A stretch of DNA of 64,000 bases from CAIUMH01 sp963758555 (lineage in GTDB: Bacteria; Actinomycetota; Acidimicrobiia; Acidimicrobiales; RAAP-2): contig CAVWVW010000003.1 of assembly GCA_963758555.1 (NCBI GenBank), positions 62,001 to 126,000 of the forward strand. The letters are read 5' to 3'. Both the position numbers and the translations under genes were made by a program. Positions 17,451 to 25,091 of the stretch are shown here, one piece after another; position 1 is the stretch's first letter, and the number at the start of each line of letters is the position of its first letter. The notes under the pieces are model-generated. The model did not search any database, was not told where the DNA came from, and was given only the letters and a program-made list of their open reading frames with translations.

Positions 17451-18617
17451 CTACTTTCTTTGGGTTCCTTGGTGCTCGAGCCAGCCGGGGATCCGGCTGT
17501 TGTAGTCGGCGAACTTGGGACGGATCGCTTCGAGGTCAAGCCCGAAGCGAGCCGGGTCAGGGTGCACGTTGGCCTCTCTGCCTTCGGCGAAGGTGTGCCA
17601 CCACTCGTCCATGCCCTTCTCGAAGGCGGGCGAGATGGGATGGCCGAGCCACCCGTAGAGCCCGCGCACCTCGTCGAGAGGCTGGGTCTGCATGGCCTCG
17701 AACCCGATGTCATAGAAGCGCTTGTCGTTGCCCGCGTCGCGGAACGCCAAGGTGCGCTCCATGCCCACCGACCAGTGCTCGACGTTGATCGCACCGAGAT
17801 ACGACAGGTCGGGGTCGACGGAGAACTGCGAGTACATGACCTCATAGAGGTCGGCCACCGAGACCATGACCTCGGTGGGGTCGCGGTGGGTCATCACGTA
17901 GCGAGCATCGGGAAAGACCTGGTCGAGCTGGTCGATGAAGAGCAGGTGGCTCGGGCACTTCAAGATCCACGGTCGGCGTGGCTCACCCCACTGGAGGAGC
18001 TTGAGAGCGCGTCGCTCGTAGGAATAGGTGGAGACCAGGTCAGCGTCCGAGAGCAGCCAGTCTGAGTACGACGGCATGTAGGCGAAGGCCTGGAACACGT
18101 GGGTCTTGAAGTCCAGTCCCATGAGCATCTGGCACTCCTGCGGCCCCGTGGGTGTCGAGGGCACGAGCGCCTTCGCTCTCGGCATCAAGGCTCGCTGCTG
18201 GAGATCCGCTTCCTCGGCTCTGGTGATCCGCGGATCGAGTCCCTCCACGGTGGAAGGTGGCGGGCATGGCTCGACTGCCTCATAGGTCCGCAGCGATCGG
18301 GAGCAGGGGTCCTCGGCGAGCAGGGCGCTGAGTGCCGTCGAACCCGTCCTCGGGAGGCTGAGGCCGATGAGGGGAGCTACGAGCGGCTCGTCTTCGATCT
18401 CAGGAAAGCGCTGATACCAATCCTCGATCTGGAGACGCTGGCTCAGCAGCCCGGTGATCATCGCCGGAAGCGCGAACTCGCCGATCGGGCTCAGATGCGC
18501 CTCGTTGCGCAGTGCGCCCACCAGGACCTCAAGCCCCTCCCGGAACGAGTCGTCGCCAAAATCCTCAAGTCCGGTCTGCGCACGCGCAGCGTCCAGAAGT
18601 TCCCCCACCTGCTCCAT
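17451..18617 (-). CDS. Sulfotransferase
   Basis: 388-aa PAPS-dependent sulfotransferase of the larger actinobacterial type. The N-terminal 85 residues form a helical region, then LIGLSLPRTGSTALSALLAE is the 5'-phosphosulfate loop. Later come KCPSHLLFIDQLDQVFPDARY and VMTHRDPTEVMVSVADLYE (3'-phosphate binding). Start ATG at 18617 has GGGGGAG upstream; an upstream ATG at 18665 is in frame but less likely. It heads an operon with an AttH-like gene, cysD and cysNC, and is divergent from a TetR gene. The probable substrate is a lipid or terpenoid alcohol (inference). Confidence 0.88.
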   Translation of the reverse strand: MEQVGELLDAARAQTGLEDFGDDSFREGLEVLVGALRNEAHLSPIGEFALPAMITGLLSQRLQIEDWYQRFPEIEDEPLVAPLIGLSLPRTGSTALSALLAEDPCSRSLRTYEAVEPCPPPSTVEGLDPRITRAEEADLQQRALMPRAKALVPSTPTGPQECQMLMGLDFKTHVFQAFAYMPSYSDWLLSDADLVSTYSYERRALKLLQWGEPRRPWILKCPSHLLFIDQLDQVFPDARYVMTHRDPTEVMVSVADLYEVMYSQFSVDPDLSYLGAINVEHWSVGMERTLAFRDAGNDKRFYDIGFEAMQTQPLDEVRGLYGWLGHPISPAFEKGMDEWWHTFAEGREANVHPDPARFGLDLEAIRPKFADYNSRIPGWLEHQGTQRK

Positions 18618-18679
18618 AACGCTCCCCCCATTGCTGTGCAAGGAGAGTCTCGCCGCAGCGAACAAGGCTCATCACTTGA

Positions 18680-18695
18680 TGGCACTAGAGTGCCA
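18680..18695. promoter_or_regulatory. Palindrome TGGCAC-TAGA-GTGCCA, probable TetR operator
   Basis: Perfect 6-base arms around TAGA, in the 83-base gap between the divergent sulfotransferase and TetR genes. It ends 5 bases before the TetR ATG, and TAGAGT inside it could serve as a -10 element. Repression of both directions by the adjacent TetR protein is the simplest reading. Confidence 0.55.
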
Positions 18696-18700
18696 GGAAT

Positions 18701-19318
18701 ATGACGAGCGTGTCAAGCGGTCCAGAAGCAGGCCCTTCCCGTCGGCCCTACGACAACTCACGGCGCCTCCGGCAGGCCGCAGCCACCCGCGCGCGGATCC
18801 TCCAAGAAGGAGCGGCTCTGGCGCGAGCGTGCACGTCGTGGGACTGGAGAGAGCTCACCCACGAAGCGGTGGGTGAGCGAGCTGGCGTCTCGCGCCGAAC
18901 GGTCTTTCGCTCCTTCCCAACGGTGGCCGAGCTCCACCGTGCGATCGTCAGCCAGCTCGAAACCGAATCGGGTGTGCACTATGAGAACCTCACCCTCGAT
19001 GAGGTCTCCGAGACAGGTGCGAAGGTCTTCGAGTCCTACTCCGCGTTCGCGGCCGCTCAGGAGGGCTTGGAGTCACCGCTCCCTGACGAGGATCGAAAGC
19101 GAAGGGACACGATCGCTCGCGCGGTGGCAGCAGAGACGCAAGGCTGGACGCTCGCTGAGCGCGAGCGTGCTGCCGCGGTGCTGGATGTCTTGTGGTCGGT
19201 CGAGTCCTATCGACGCCTGGTGTCGGTGTGGGAGATGAGCATCGACGATGCCAACGCCTCGATGGCGTGGGCCATCAAGGTGGTGCTCGCCGAGATCAGG
19301 GCCGATCATCGCCCCTAG
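18701..19318 (+). CDS. TetR-family regulator
   Basis: 205 aa. The N-terminal domain has an HTH at about residues 50-75 (LTHEAVGERAGVSRRTVFRSFPTVAELHRAI). The helical C-terminal domain has several Trp and Glu residues and no recognised ligand signature. It is divergent from the sulfotransferase-AttH-cysD-cysNC operon and has a palindrome directly upstream, so it probably represses that operon and itself. The start at 18701 lacks a ribosome site, which may mean a leaderless transcript. Confidence 0.88.
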   Translation: MTSVSSGPEAGPSRRPYDNSRRLRQAAATRARILQEGAALARACTSWDWRELTHEAVGERAGVSRRTVFRSFPTVAELHRAIVSQLETESGVHYENLTLDEVSETGAKVFESYSAFAAAQEGLESPLPDEDRKRRDTIARAVAAETQGWTLAERERAAAVLDVLWSVESYRRLVSVWEMSIDDANASMAWAIKVVLAEIRADHRP

Positions 19319-19366
19319 CGCACGGGCAGGCTCTCCCAGAGGGCCTCGGCTCCCCTCCGCGACGCC

Positions 19367-20377
19367 TCAGCGCCTGACGATGGCCTCACACCACTCCCAC
19401 AGCGCCCGTGCCTCGTCGGCCCGCTTGTCCGGAGTGACCCATGTCCATGGGAGGTGGTAGGCACCTCGCTCCCGACGATCGAGCCAGAGGGTGCCCCCTC
19501 GGTGGACCACCTCGTCGGAGGTTGCCAGCCAGAGCTCGGTGTCGACTCCTTCGGGAGCGGAGCGAAGCAGCGGCCGGAGCACCTGGGCGAAGATCGGCAG
19601 TCCGGCGGTCAGCCCGGGCGTGTCAGCCCAGCCGGGATGGGTGACGAAGAAGTCGATGCCGTGGACCCCGTAGCGTCGCTGCCACTCCTGGGTGAGCACG
19701 ACTTGGGCTCGCTTGGCTCGCGCGTAGGCCACCGAGCCGCGGTAGCGGTCAGGGGGCATCTCGAGGGTGTCGAGCTCGAGGCGCTGGGTGTACATCCCGC
19801 CCGAGGTCATCGTGATCACCCGAGAGGGCGCCGACGACGCAAGCAAGGGCTGGAGCCGCTCGGTCAACAGATACGGAGCGAGCAGATGGACCGCGAGCGT
19901 GACTTCGACGCCCTGCGGAGACACGACGTGGGTCTTCGAGAGGGCGCCGGCGTTGTGGATCAACACGTCGAGACGTCCCAGGCGCGCGAGGAGCCGACCG
20001 GCCAGCGCTTCGACGTCATCGAGATCGGCGAGATCGGCGAGCTCGGTGACGACGCTCGTCGCACCACGGCCTTCCAGAAGGCGCCGAGCGGCGTCGAGCC
20101 GGTGGGGATCTCGTCCCACGATCGAGACCTGGGCCCCAGCGAGGCTGAGCGCTGACGCGGCCTCGAGCCCGAGGCCAGAGGTCCCTCCGGTGATGACCAC
20201 GACTCGACCCTTCGGTGAGGGTGGCTCGACCCAGTGGGCGGTTCGCCGTCGAAGCGACGGACCGAGCTTCGAGAAGCTCCCCACCACGCTCAGCTCCAAC
20301 GCAGCATCAACCAGGCGCGCTGTGGGTCCGAGGGTGGTCGTCGCGTTGAGTGTCGAGGAGCTCGAGGAGCTGTTCAT
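19367..20377 (-). CDS. Short-chain dehydrogenase/reductase
   Basis: 336-aa SDR resembling the DHRS12-like group, with an extra N-terminal stretch of about 55 residues. Cofactor motif VVVITGGTSGLGLEAASAL is at about 58-76; NAG is in LIHNAGALSKTHVV; the catalytic region is SRVITMTSGGMYTQR with YARAKRAQ (Tyr-x3-Lys: YARAK). It overlaps the SRPBCC gene by ATGA. The pair is divergent from the FAD-oxidoreductase/DUF1365/methyltransferase/B12-regulator operon, and probably belongs to the same stress or light response. Confidence 0.88.
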   Translation of the reverse strand: MNSSSSSSTLNATTTLGPTARLVDAALELSVVGSFSKLGPSLRRRTAHWVEPPSPKGRVVVITGGTSGLGLEAASALSLAGAQVSIVGRDPHRLDAARRLLEGRGATSVVTELADLADLDDVEALAGRLLARLGRLDVLIHNAGALSKTHVVSPQGVEVTLAVHLLAPYLLTERLQPLLASSAPSRVITMTSGGMYTQRLELDTLEMPPDRYRGSVAYARAKRAQVVLTQEWQRRYGVHGIDFFVTHPGWADTPGLTAGLPIFAQVLRPLLRSAPEGVDTELWLATSDEVVHRGGTLWLDRRERGAYHLPWTWVTPDKRADEARALWEWCEAIVRR

Positions 20378-20817
20378 GAGAGGAGCTCGGCAGCCAGGCC
20401 GCTCGCCGCGCGCTCAGCGATGCGTCGAAAGCTCAGGGCGAGGAGAGGTGAAGCCGCTCGCCAGAGGCCCTTGGGCTGCAGCTCGGCGCTGTAGGTGACC
20501 AGCGCCCCCGCGGAGCCGAGCGCCTTGATCTCGATCGTGTCGAGGGAGCGAAACGCTGGATCGTCCGCTTGAAGGACCACGCGCTGAGGTCGCTCGAAGC
20601 AGGTGAGCTGGTAGGCGACGTGCTTGAGCCGCCCAGCGATCCGCAGCGTGACGTCGAAGGTGGTGCCGTGACCAACGGCGCCGTCGGGTGATGGTTCGAC
20701 GAGCTTGGCCTCCGCCACCCCAGGATCCCATCGGCTGGCGTTGCGCATGTCGGCGAGGAGGTCAAAGGCAGCCTCAGGCGAGTGAGCTGTCTTCAGCGTC
20801 GTGGTGAACCTGGCCAT
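20374..20817 (-). CDS. SRPBCC (polyketide-cyclase-like) protein
   Basis: 147 aa, start ATG at 20817. Marks MARFTTTLKTAHSPEAAFDLLADMRNASRWDPGV fit a START-like ligand-binding fold (here given as two segments: residues 1-16 and 17-34). The C-terminal helix AERAASGLAAELL closes the cavity. A role in binding a hydrophobic lipid or pigment intermediate is plausible. It is coupled to the SDR by ATGA, and SRPBCC-SDR pairs recur next to DUF1365/CFA-type clusters. Confidence 0.82.
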   Translation of the reverse strand: MARFTTTLKTAHSPEAAFDLLADMRNASRWDPGVAEAKLVEPSPDGAVGHGTTFDVTLRIAGRLKHVAYQLTCFERPQRVVLQADDPAFRSLDTIEIKALGSAGALVTYSAELQPKGLWRAASPLLALSFRRIAERAASGLAAELLS

Positions 20818-20892
20818 CTCTAGCCTCCCGGCATGGCCCGATCGAGGCGTGGTGGAAGGGCTCACCTCGTGGGCTGGACTTGTCCGTGTGAC

Positions 20893-20904
20893 TTTAGTGC
20901 TAAA
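20893..20904. promoter_or_regulatory. Palindrome TTTAG-TG-CTAAA in the divergent promoter region
   Basis: Perfect 5-base arms, 10 bases before the FAD-oxidoreductase ATG at 20914, in the 96-base gap between the divergent SDR and FAD operons. It overlaps a possible -10 (TAAAAC at 20901-20906). It is a candidate site for the B12-binding HTH regulator at the end of the operon; that link is inference. Confidence 0.4.
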
Positions 20905-20913
20905 ACCTTGGTC

Positions 20914-22167
20914 ATGCGAATCGCCATCGTTGGATCAGGAGTCTCGGGGCTGGTCTGCGCCCATCTCCTCTCGGAGCACCACGACGTCACGCTCTTCGAG
21001 GCCGATGATCGACCAGGGGGCCACGCCCACACGGTGGAGGTCGAGATCGGCGCTCGACCGCTGCAGGTCGACACGGGTTTCTTGGTCTACAACGAGCGGA
21101 CGTACCCCGGTCTCGTGCGGCTCTTCGAGACTCTCGGCATCGACACGCAGCCAAGCGACATGAGCTTCTCGGTGGTCGACGAGCGCTCTGGCCTCGAGTA
21201 CGCAGGACCCGCCGTGGCGTCGCTCTTCGCGCAGCGACGGAACCTGCTTCGACCCGACTTCTTGCGCATGCTGCGCGACGTCGTCCGCTTCCACAGGGCT
21301 GGCCAAGCGCTCCTCGCCAACCCTCCGGCGCTGAGCTACACCTTGGCGGACCTGCTCGAAGATGGCCGGTGGTCGCGCTCGTTCATCGAGTGGTACCTGC
21401 TCCCGCTGGGGTCATCGATCTGGTCGGCTGACCCCGGGGCGTTCACGCGCATGTCCGCAGCGATGGTGCTGCGGTTCTTCGACCGCCACGGCATGCTCTC
21501 CTTCGGTGCCAAGCCGTCGTGGCGGACCGTCTCGGGTGGCTCGAAGCGCTACGTCGACGCCATCGTCGCACCGCTCGAAGCCAAGGGTCGCGTGCGGCTG
21601 TCGTCGCCGGTCGAGCACCTGCTTCGAGGAGACGACGGCGTCACGCTTCGCACCAAAGCCGGGAGGGTCGACGTCTTCGATCACGTCGTGCTCGCCACTC
21701 ACAGCGACCAAGCGCTCGCCATGGTGGCTGATGCGTCCAAAGCTGAGAAGGAGACGCTCGGTGCGCTCGGCTATCAAGCCAACAGCGTGATCCTCCACAC
21801 CGATGAACGCCTCATGCCGCGGAACCGCCACACGTGGGCGGCGTGGAACTACCACCGTCCCACAGGCGGCTCAGATCGAGTGACGATGACGTACCTGCTC
21901 AACCGTCTGCAAGGCTTCAACGACCTCGCACCGGTGATGGTCACGCTCAACCGAGATGAGGAGATCGATCCACGCAAGGTGCTCCGCACCTTCGAGTACG
22001 CCCATCCGGTGCTGGACGCCGCTGCGGTGAGGGCCCAGGAGCGACACGCGGAGATCAGCGGCTCAGGTCTGCTGTCGTTCTGCGGGGCCTACTGGGGCTC
22101 TGGCTTCCACGAAGACGGCCTGCAGAGCGCTGTGGCGGTCTGTCGTGCCTTGGGCGTGGACTGGTGA
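20914..22167 (+). CDS. FAD/NAD(P)-binding amine-oxidase-like protein
   Basis: 417-aa flavoprotein. MRIAIVGSGVSGLVCAHLL is the dinucleotide-binding N-terminus, with the second marker FEADDRPGGHAHTVEV near residue 35. The C-terminus, SFCGAYWGSGFHEDGLQSAV, closes the FAD site. It belongs to the group usually found beside DUF1365 and a cyclopropane-type methyltransferase, and its exact reaction on lipids is not settled. The start was chosen for this canonical N-terminus. It overlaps the DUF1365 gene by GTGA. Confidence 0.9.
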   Translation: MRIAIVGSGVSGLVCAHLLSEHHDVTLFEADDRPGGHAHTVEVEIGARPLQVDTGFLVYNERTYPGLVRLFETLGIDTQPSDMSFSVVDERSGLEYAGPAVASLFAQRRNLLRPDFLRMLRDVVRFHRAGQALLANPPALSYTLADLLEDGRWSRSFIEWYLLPLGSSIWSADPGAFTRMSAAMVLRFFDRHGMLSFGAKPSWRTVSGGSKRYVDAIVAPLEAKGRVRLSSPVEHLLRGDDGVTLRTKAGRVDVFDHVVLATHSDQALAMVADASKAEKETLGALGYQANSVILHTDERLMPRNRHTWAAWNYHRPTGGSDRVTMTYLLNRLQGFNDLAPVMVTLNRDEEIDPRKVLRTFEYAHPVLDAAAVRAQERHAEISGSGLLSFCGAYWGSGFHEDGLQSAVAVCRALGVDW

Positions 22168-22946
22168 GCGCGGCGACTGTGCGTCGAAGCTGCCTCTACC
22201 AAGGGGTGGTGACCCATGCGAGGCCTGGACCCGACGGGCACCGCTTCAGCCAGAGGGTCCAGATGGCTTTCGTCGATCTCGACGAGATCGAGGCGCTCTG
22301 CGGGCTCCACCCCCTGTGGTCCTCACGCCACCGCGCGCCGGCGGAGATTCGGCGCGCCGACTTCCTCGGCGATACCTCGGTCCCGCTCCCCGTGGCGGTG
22401 CGCGACGAGGTCGAGCGCCAGAAGGGCGAGCGCCCCGACGGGCCGATCTCGCTGCTGACCAACGTTCGGCTCTGGGGTTGGCTGTCGAATCCCCTGAGCT
22501 GCTACTTCTGCTTCGATCCCTCGGGGACGGAGGTTCGCTTCATGGTCGCCGAGGTGACCAACACGCCATGGCACGAGCGACATCCCTACGTCGTCGGCGG
22601 CCCGGGCGACCACGAGTTTCGAAAGCAGCTGCACGTGAGCCCGTTCCTCGACATGGATCAGCGCTACCGGCTTCGCTACGGGGAGCCGGGCGCTTCGCTT
22701 GATCTCGCCATCGAGGTCCGAAGCCCCGACGGCCCGAGCCTGTTCGCGGGCATCGAGCTTCAACGGGTGCGCGCCACTCGTCGTGCGCTAGGACGGATGC
22801 TGTGGGCACCGCACCAGAGCGCACCTGGCGTCTCCTTCGGCATCTATCGACAGGCGCTCTCGCTGCTCCGCCACGGCGCTCGACTCCATCGGCATCCTGT
22901 CGGCACGCCGGCGCAGGGTCAGGTGGAAGGCGCCGTTGATGCGTGA
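22164..22946 (+). CDS. DUF1365 family protein
   Basis: 260 aa. Family marks are LYQGVVTHARPGPDGHRFSQ, VQMAFVDLDEI, LLTNVRLWGWLSNPLSCYFC and VAEVTNTPWHERHPYV. The function of DUF1365 is not established. It occurs with the FAD protein and the methyltransferase in clusters linked to fatty-acid modification and photo-oxidative stress. GTG start at 22164 overlaps the upstream stop. The 3' end overlaps the methyltransferase by 8 bases. Confidence 0.92.
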   Translation: MSAATVRRSCLYQGVVTHARPGPDGHRFSQRVQMAFVDLDEIEALCGLHPLWSSRHRAPAEIRRADFLGDTSVPLPVAVRDEVERQKGERPDGPISLLTNVRLWGWLSNPLSCYFCFDPSGTEVRFMVAEVTNTPWHERHPYVVGGPGDHEFRKQLHVSPFLDMDQRYRLRYGEPGASLDLAIEVRSPDGPSLFAGIELQRVRATRRALGRMLWAPHQSAPGVSFGIYRQALSLLRHGARLHRHPVGTPAQGQVEGAVDA

Positions 22947-24132
22947 TCGGTGGTCGTGGCTGGCGAGGCTGCTCTCGCGCAAGCTCAGCGGCACGGTCCG
23001 CGTCGACGGAGAGACAGGGAGCTGGGTCGCGGGTCGAGGAGAGCCCGTCATCGGCGTCACCGTCCATGACGCCAGGACGTTCCGCTCGATCGTGCGACGC
23101 CAATCGATCGGCCTCGGTGAGAGCTACGTCGAGGGCTGGTGGGATGCCGACGACCTCACGGGGGTCGTCAGGCTCCTGCTCCGAAGCACAGCTCGACCAC
23201 GGGCGCTCCTCGATCGAGCGGCCCAGCTGATCTCGAGACCGTTGTCGGGCGTGCGACGGCGAAGGGCTCCCGACAGGGTGACGGATCGTCGGAACGTGCG
23301 TGCTCACTACGACCTACCGCCCGAGCTCTTCACCGCCATGCTGGATGAGACGATGGCCTACTCCTGTGGGATCTTCGAGTCCCCTCGCGCCTCGCTCGAA
23401 GACGCACAGCGAGCGAAGTTCGAGCGGATCTGCCAGAAGCTCGAGCTCAGCGCCGACGATCACCTGGTCGAGATCGGCACGGGCTGGGGTGGTCTTGCCT
23501 GCTATGCCGCCTCTACCTACGGATGCCGTGTGACGACCACCACGGTGTCCAAGGAGCAAGAAGACGCAGCGAGCATGCGCGTCAAGGAGGCCAACCTCTC
23601 GGACCGGATCACGGTGCTCGGCTCAGACTTCCGAGACCTCGACGGCACCTTCGACAAGCTGGTGTCTGTCGAGATGATCGAGGCCGTCGACTGGCGTCTC
23701 CATGCCACCTTCTTCGCCACGTGCCAGCGGCTCCTCAAGCCGGAGGGTCTGATGCTCCTCCAGGCGATCGTCATCGAGGACAAGAGCTACGAGCGAGCGA
23801 AGCACCACGATGACTTCGTCCGCCGCATGATCTTCCCCGGCGGATGCCTCCCGTCGGTGCCATCGCTGCGCCAGTCGATCGCCCAGGCCACCGATCTGTG
23901 CGTCGTGGGCTTCGAGGACATCGGAGCCCACTATCCGCCCACGCTTCGGCACTGGTTCGAGAACGTCAACGCCACGTGGTCGACCATGCCGTGCACGCCG
24001 GAGGAAGAGCGCTTCCGCCGGCTCTGGAACCTCTACCTCTGCTACTGCGAGGCTGCCTTCCTCGAAGGACACATCAGCGACGTCCAGATGCTCATCGGAC
24101 CGCCGTCCTCGTTGCCAGGCAGCCGCAGGTGA
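22939..24132 (+). CDS. Cyclopropane-fatty-acid-synthase-like SAM methyltransferase
   Basis: 397 aa. After an N-terminal domain of about 130 residues come the family marks RRNVRAHYDLPPELFTAMLD, MAYSCGIFESP, LVEIGTGWGGLACYAASTYG (SAM site, near 176-195), VSVEMIEAVDW and FVRRMIFPGGCLPSV. Catalytic-site features CEAAFLEGHISDVQ are near the end. It probably transfers a methyl or methylene group to an unsaturated acyl chain in membrane phospholipid. ATG at 22939 follows GGAAGG; TTG at 22936 is an alternative. It overlaps the next gene by GTGA. Confidence 0.92.
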   Translation: MRDRWSWLARLLSRKLSGTVRVDGETGSWVAGRGEPVIGVTVHDARTFRSIVRRQSIGLGESYVEGWWDADDLTGVVRLLLRSTARPRALLDRAAQLISRPLSGVRRRRAPDRVTDRRNVRAHYDLPPELFTAMLDETMAYSCGIFESPRASLEDAQRAKFERICQKLELSADDHLVEIGTGWGGLACYAASTYGCRVTTTTVSKEQEDAASMRVKEANLSDRITVLGSDFRDLDGTFDKLVSVEMIEAVDWRLHATFFATCQRLLKPEGLMLLQAIVIEDKSYERAKHHDDFVRRMIFPGGCLPSVPSLRQSIAQATDLCVVGFEDIGAHYPPTLRHWFENVNATWSTMPCTPEEERFRRLWNLYLCYCEAAFLEGHISDVQMLIGPPSSLPGSRR

Positions 24133-25001
24133 CAGAGCTTCCAGCGCAGGGCACGGTCAGCCTTCCGGAGGCTGCGAGGCTGCTCGGTGTCCACTACATG
24201 ACGGCCTATCGCTACGTCCGAACTGGTCGGCTCGAAGCCAGCTCTGTCGCCGGTGTCTGGCAGGTCGAGCGCCAGGCGATCGAGCTCTTCATGAGGCCAC
24301 CTGCGTCGACGTCGCAGCCCTCAGCCGACGGCACCCGTGACGCTCGTGGCCACGCAGCCAGCGCAGAGATGATGGAGCGGCGATTGGTCGAGGGTGATCT
24401 CGAAGGTGCGTTCTCGATCTGCGACGTCGCCCTCGGCTCATGGGCGCGCCCGTCGGACCTCTACACCGAGCTGCTTGCTCCGGCGCTTCGCGAGATCGGT
24501 GACAAGTGGGAGAGGGGCGAGCTCACGGTGGCCGACGAGCACCGGGCGGTCGGTGTGGCCACGAGGGTGGTCGGGCGCCTCGGCCCGAGCTTCGCCCGCC
24601 CCGGGAGACGTCGAGGTTCCGTGGTGATCGGCGCGCCTCCAGGCGATGCTCACGCCCTCCCCGTCGCGTTCGTGAGCGATCTGCTCCGAGCGGCCGGCTT
24701 CGGCGTCGTCGACCTCGGAGCGAACACGCCCGCCTCGGCCTTCGTCGACGCCGCTCGTGGCTCGGATCGCCTGTGCTCGGTCGCCCTCGGCGCGACTCTC
24801 GGTGGCAACGAGAGCGAGATCGCGACCGCCATCGGCGCCCTTCATGCCCAGGTGCCCGACGTGCCCATCGTCGTGGGTGGAGCTGGCGTGCCCACCGAGG
24901 AGCTCTCACGAAAGCTCGGTGCTGACCACTGGTCGGGGCCAGACGGTCGGACGCTGGTCGCACTGCTCGAGACGCTGGCTCCGCGCGGCGGCGCCCGCTA
25001 G
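24129..25001 (+). CDS. HTH regulator with cobalamin-binding domain, CarH-like photoreceptor
   Basis: 290 aa. Residues 9-48 are an excisionase-type HTH (VSLPEAARLLGVHYMTAYRY, then a short wing) rather than a typical MerR domain. A linker of about 30 residues follows. Next comes a four-helix segment with WERGELTVADEH, an exact W-x9-EH signature that in CarH/LitR caps the upper face of adenosylcobalamin. Then GAPPGDAHALPVAFVSDLL supplies the D-x-H lower-ligand motif of B12 domains. The C-terminus is a Rossmann-like B12 fold ending DHWSGPDGRTLVALLE. It is coupled to the methyltransferase and probably represses its own operon in the dark. Light response is inferred from the motif. Confidence 0.85.
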   Translation: MTELPAQGTVSLPEAARLLGVHYMTAYRYVRTGRLEASSVAGVWQVERQAIELFMRPPASTSQPSADGTRDARGHAASAEMMERRLVEGDLEGAFSICDVALGSWARPSDLYTELLAPALREIGDKWERGELTVADEHRAVGVATRVVGRLGPSFARPGRRRGSVVIGAPPGDAHALPVAFVSDLLRAAGFGVVDLGANTPASAFVDAARGSDRLCSVALGATLGGNESEIATAIGALHAQVPDVPIVVGGAGVPTEELSRKLGADHWSGPDGRTLVALLETLAPRGGAR

Positions 25002-25057
25002 CTGCTGCAGCACACGTTGACATCCCGGAGGCTGGTTGGTAGGCATCTCCCGGAAGA

Positions 25058-25073
25058 CTGAGCGATCGCTCAG
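25058..25073. promoter_or_regulatory. Perfect 16-bp palindrome CTGAGCGATCGCTCAG
   Basis: A perfect palindrome ending 18 bases before the ATG of the DapB-like dehydrogenase at 25092. TGAGCG-n2-CGCTCA sites are typical of TetR-family operators in front of lipid and acyl-CoA genes. Nearly the same site (central GT for AT) occurs at 35364-35379. No TetR gene is adjacent, so the cognate regulator would be elsewhere. Confidence 0.6.
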
Positions 25074-25091
25074 ATTGTGGGGGGGCAAGCG

